A DNA stretch of 8,293 nucleotides from Clostridiales bacterium (GTDB taxonomy: Bacteria > Bacillota > Clostridia > Oscillospirales > QAKW01): the NCBI GenBank assembly GCA_003343605.1, contig QAKW01000069.1, positions 1 through 8,293 of the forward strand. The letters are read 5' to 3'. The translations under genes and the position numbers were made by a program. The notes under the pieces are model-generated. The model ran no database searches, was not told the DNA's origin, and saw nothing but the letters and a program-made list of their open reading frames with translations. This document shows positions 6,251 to 8,293 of the stretch, piece by piece; positions within the stretch are counted from its first letter, which is position 1; each line of letters starts with the position of its first letter.

Positions 6251-6283
6251 AAGTGGAGCCGACTTTTTCAGTCCGCTCCACTT
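6245..6283 (-). terminator. Intrinsic terminator of the ArdC-like gene
   Basis: On the minus strand AAGTGGAGC (6283-6275) and GACT (6273-6270) pair with AGTC (6264-6261) and GCTCCACTT (6259-6251). The stem is 13 bp with a single C-C/G-G mismatch and a GAAAAA loop. A run of T, TTTTTT including the stem end, follows, then GTGCGC. It begins 16 bases after the TGA at 6300-6302, the right place for a rho-independent terminator. In the plus direction only a broken CTTCTTTCTC tract follows, so plus-strand termination would be weak. Confidence 0.85.
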
Positions 6284-6299
6284 CTTTCTCGCTTCACTT

Positions 6300-7786
6300 T
6301 CAGCGCCGCATACCGCCGCCGTACCCGGCCTCTTGCAGCTCTGCCCGGTATTCCTCCATGTCGTTCAGCTTCTCGTTCACGGCTTGCAGGTTGGCGTCCA
6401 GCGTCGCGTTGTGGTCGTAGGGGAAACGGTGCTGTACGGCGACACCCGCATTGGTTGCCGGCCCGACATCGAGCGTATCGGCCTCCTTGTTATAGCCGAC
6501 ATACAGCACCTCGCTGTTCTCCATCTCGAAAACGGGTGTTTTCCGTCGTTCCAGCTCGGCGAACTGCTCCGCCGCCATCTCCTTGGCAACCCCTTTCAAC
6601 GTCTCTCCGGCACGATCGACACCGTAACGCCGGATATGGTCGCGCACTTCCTGCTCCGTGAATTTCAACATCACCTCGTAGGTTCCTCCGACGCTTCCGT
6701 TGTACACCACGGCGAAATCCTTGTCCTCGATCAGAAGGTCGTCGCCCCGGTGCTGTAGGACGGAGGGATAAGTATACTCCTCGTTGATGCCGTTGCCGTC
6801 GTAATACTCCTTGGCAAGAGCCAGCAGCCCCTCGTAGTCTCCCTTGTCCTTGAATGCGTCCAACTGTCTCGTGTCATCGGCAGACTGGAGATAGGCCACG
6901 GAAGAATAGTATATCTTTTCTTTCCGGTCGGCCGTTTGCTCCTTGCCGATGTTCTGCTCCAGCTCCTGCGCGATCTTGTCTATCTTTTGGGTAATCAGCG
7001 AGGTCGCCCTTTTCACATCCAGCAGGGTCGTCTTGATGAACTGCGGCGACTCTTTCAACTCGTCGAGCCACCCTTTGAGATACGCGCAACTGTCCTCCTT
7101 GATGTACTTTATCATACCGTAACGTTGAGAGACCAGTGCGCTGCCCAGTTCGCCCACCAGTTCCTCACGGGCATACTCGGGCGAACCGAAATCCGTCGGT
7201 TGGAAGCGGTCGAGAACATTCTCCGCACCGGTGGAATGCGTCATCTCATGGAACATGGTTCCGTAAAACGATTCCCCGGACTTGAACTGCTCCTTTTCCG
7301 GCATGACGATTTCATTCTTCGAAATGGAGTAGTAGGCGTTGTCCTGGTGCAGCAGCTTGATGGGGCAGATCCACAGGTTGTCCCGTATCATCGTATCGAC
7401 GGGGGCGAAGCTGAAGTGTTCCCCGTTCCCGATTTTCGGGCGTGCGTTTTCCTGCTCCAGCTTTTCCCACAGTTCCGGCCGTGCTTCCCGCAGGTTGGTC
7501 TGGGCGACGTTGAACACGCGGAACACCTGCATCTTGGGATAGACGTTGTACGCCTTCTTTTCCTCCTCGGAGAGTCTCTTGTAGTCATCGTACTTGATTT
7601 TCTCTTTCGTCTCCTTGTGGATGCAGGTGAACGTGGTCAGCATCACGGGGAACGATTTCTCTCCCCGCAGTACCGATACACGCGGCAACTCCTCGCCGTC
7701 CTTGCCGGGCTTGTTGAGCCGTTGCACGCAATCGAACGTGCAAAAGCGCGGAATCTTGTACCCCTCTTTCTCGCAGTGCAGAAGCA
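6300..7786 (-). CDS. ArdC-like zincin metallopeptidase, 3' exon (N-terminus lost to a group II intron and the window edge)
   Basis: This is the 3' exon of an ArdC-type gene. ArdC proteins bind single-stranded DNA with an N-terminal domain and carry a zincin domain. In plasmids and conjugative elements they protect incoming DNA from restriction. The visible part starts in the LLLHCEKEGYKIPRF segment, then KSFPVMLTTF, the YPKMQVFRVFNVAQTN segment that closes the N-terminal domain, and the zinc motif HEMTH (coded at 7236-7250) with EELVGELGSAL supplying the likely third ligand. About 200 C-terminal residues are typical of polyvalent proteins. The last identifiable block is KTPVFEMENSEVLYVGYN, whose relic also occurs at 4021-4080. 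The open frame runs on upstream to ATG 7913, but codons 1-42 of that reading are intron RNA sequence, so that start is false. Roughly 490 residues are encoded here. The protein can be whole only if the intron splices. Confidence 0.82.
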
Positions 7787-7844
7787 GTAGGCTCGGTATG
7801 AAACGCCTTGTCGCCTTTCGGCGATAGGTTTTCCCATACCTGCC
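7787..7844 (-). ncRNA. Group II intron domain VI with presumed branch-point A
   Basis: Following domain V, GGC-A-GGTATG pairs with CATACC-GA-GCC, leaving an unpaired A (7793) on the 3' strand seven bases from the predicted intron end. An inner stem TCGCC-GAAA-GGCGA and GAAA/TTTC pairing extend the hairpin. The unpaired A at this distance from an AC terminus is the expected lariat branch site. Confidence 0.7.
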
Positions 7845-7847
7845 CCC

Positions 7848-7881
7848 AAACCGAACGTACACGTCTCCATGTATTCGGCTT
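7848..7881 (-). ncRNA. Group II intron domain V (catalytic hairpin)
   Basis: This is a 34-base hairpin with the standard domain V layout. The lower stem AAGCCGAA pairs with TTCGGTTT and contains the catalytic AGC triad. The two-base CG bulge lies on the 3' side, and the upper stem TACATG pairs with CGTGTA around a GAGA tetraloop of the GNRA type. It lies 24 bases after the maturase stop. This element is the most conserved part of group II ribozymes and is the firmest evidence for the intron. Confidence 0.9.
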
Positions 7882-7905
7882 TCCATTGGTAATATCAATT
7901 TTCTG

Positions 7906-8293
7906 TTAATCATAGCTTTGAATCAGTGTATTGCATTTTTCGCATACCGCCAATGTCTTACGCCCTTTCTTCAGCATCAATTTATTCCACTCTGTATCAG
8001 CTTTCAACTTACTAAGTGTTCTAACATGGTGCATTGTCAGTGGTGCTTTATTTCCGCAGAGTTCACACACGCCAACCTTTAGTCTTTCTACAAGCGATGC
8101 TTGTGGAAGAAAGAAAGTATTGGGTATATGGTCACATTCAGCATAATCATTGACTGGTTTTCTTTTGAACCCCTCATTGTACAGCACCCTGCATCTTTCT
8201 TGACCTTCTTTATCCCTAAATCGGACAACGAAATTTTGTCCCTCACGATAACGTTTCCATTCTTTACGCATGGTACTGTTATGCTTGTGTGCA
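7906..8293 (-). CDS. Group II intron maturase, C-terminal part with HNH-type domain
   Basis: The frame is open from the window edge to TAA at 7906-7908. About 128 codons are visible and the RT domains are outside the window. An internal ATG at 8271 is not the real start, because codons upstream (AHKHNST) remain open and in register with the family. The visible segment is typical of the end of intron-encoded proteins: maturase-type RYREGQNFVVRF, SLVERLKVGVCELCG, MHHVRTLSKLK, EWNKLMLKKGRKTLAVCEKC. These give the C-x2-C, HH and C-x2-C zinc and HNH endonuclease ligands. The usual ending is CH-x2-IH, but here it reads CNTLIQSYD, so both terminal histidines are replaced (Asn and Gln). The protein supports splicing and, with an active endonuclease, target cleavage during homing. 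Domain V follows 24 bases after its stop. Confidence 0.87.
   Translation of the reverse strand, partial: AHKHNSTMRKEWKRYREGQNFVVRFRDKEGQERCRVLYNEGFKRKPVNDYAECDHIPNTFFLPQASLVERLKVGVCELCGNKAPLTMHHVRTLSKLKADTEWNKLMLKKGRKTLAVCEKCNTLIQSYD

Larger units (their letters stand above)
7787..8293 (-). mobile_element. Group II intron, 3' part (continues beyond the window)
   Basis: The leftward sequence after the maturase stop folds as intron domains V and VI, and the flanking sequence on the low-coordinate side continues an ArdC-like reading frame. The intron therefore sits inside that gene in the same orientation. The predicted 3' end is ...GAGCCTAC, ending AY, at 7787. It follows the presumed branch-point A at 7793 by 6 bases. 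The exact splice base could differ by one or two. The 5' end, the RT domains and the 5' exon lie right of 8293. Group II introns are retroelements that splice as ribozymes and move by reverse transcription with their maturase. Confidence 0.85.

Noticed and set aside
6153..6758. 201-codon plus-strand ORF
   Set aside because: Most of it is antisense to the ArdC-like C-terminus, and it reads through that gene's terminator. No family motif is visible.
6936..7790. 284-codon plus-strand ORF
   Set aside because: It is the antisense of the ArdC-like exon, which carries HEMTH and clear family similarity. Its hydrophobic, leucine-rich translation is typical of antisense reading.

Overview
The window looks like a stretch of a Bacteroidales chromosome (Bacteroides, Parabacteroides or Alistipes-like). 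The reasons are the Bacteroidetes-type promoter signals (TAnnTTTG at -7 with TTG near -33), the lack of strong Shine-Dalgarno sequences, and the gene families present. A chromosomal ABC-transporter end is followed by an accessory region made of several small cargo modules and broken gene pieces.

Layout. 1-905 (+): the tail of a FecCD-type permease and its coupled ATPase, the end of an iron/haem/cobalamin-type importer operon. 906-1500: a gene-poor, AT-rich stretch holding a coding-looking remnant (1187-1462) with no start codon. 1501-3846 (-): three genes in one direction. They are a DUF4143-type ATPase with a well-formed promoter at 3909-3939, an Imm40-like immunity gene, and an Imm11/DUF1629-like immunity gene cut by an in-frame TAA. 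No toxin gene is visible for either immunity gene. 3847-4196: a divergent promoter region that also carries a decayed fragment copied from, or shared with, the ArdC-like gene at 6300-7786. 4197-5679 (+): a hipBA toxin-antitoxin pair with an inverted repeat over its promoter. 5785-6003 (+): a small winged-helix (DUF2582-like) gene. 6004-6299: non-coding, ending in a strong terminator for the leftward gene. 6300-8293 (-): the 3' exon of an ArdC-like zincin gene interrupted by a group II intron. The intron's domains V and VI and the C-terminus of its encoded maturase are in the window. Its 5' part and the 5' exon lie beyond the right edge.

How it fits together. ArdC-like anti-restriction/polyvalent metallopeptidases, group II introns, HipBA and orphan immunity genes are typical cargo of Bacteroidales conjugative elements and defence islands, so the region from about 1000 rightward is probably acquired and partly decayed. 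I see no integrase, transposase, CRISPR array, tRNA or attachment site. The most useful reading is that the apparent N-terminus of the long leftward ORF (7787-7913) is translated intron RNA, not protein. The second is that the Imm11-like gene continues in frame past its stop.
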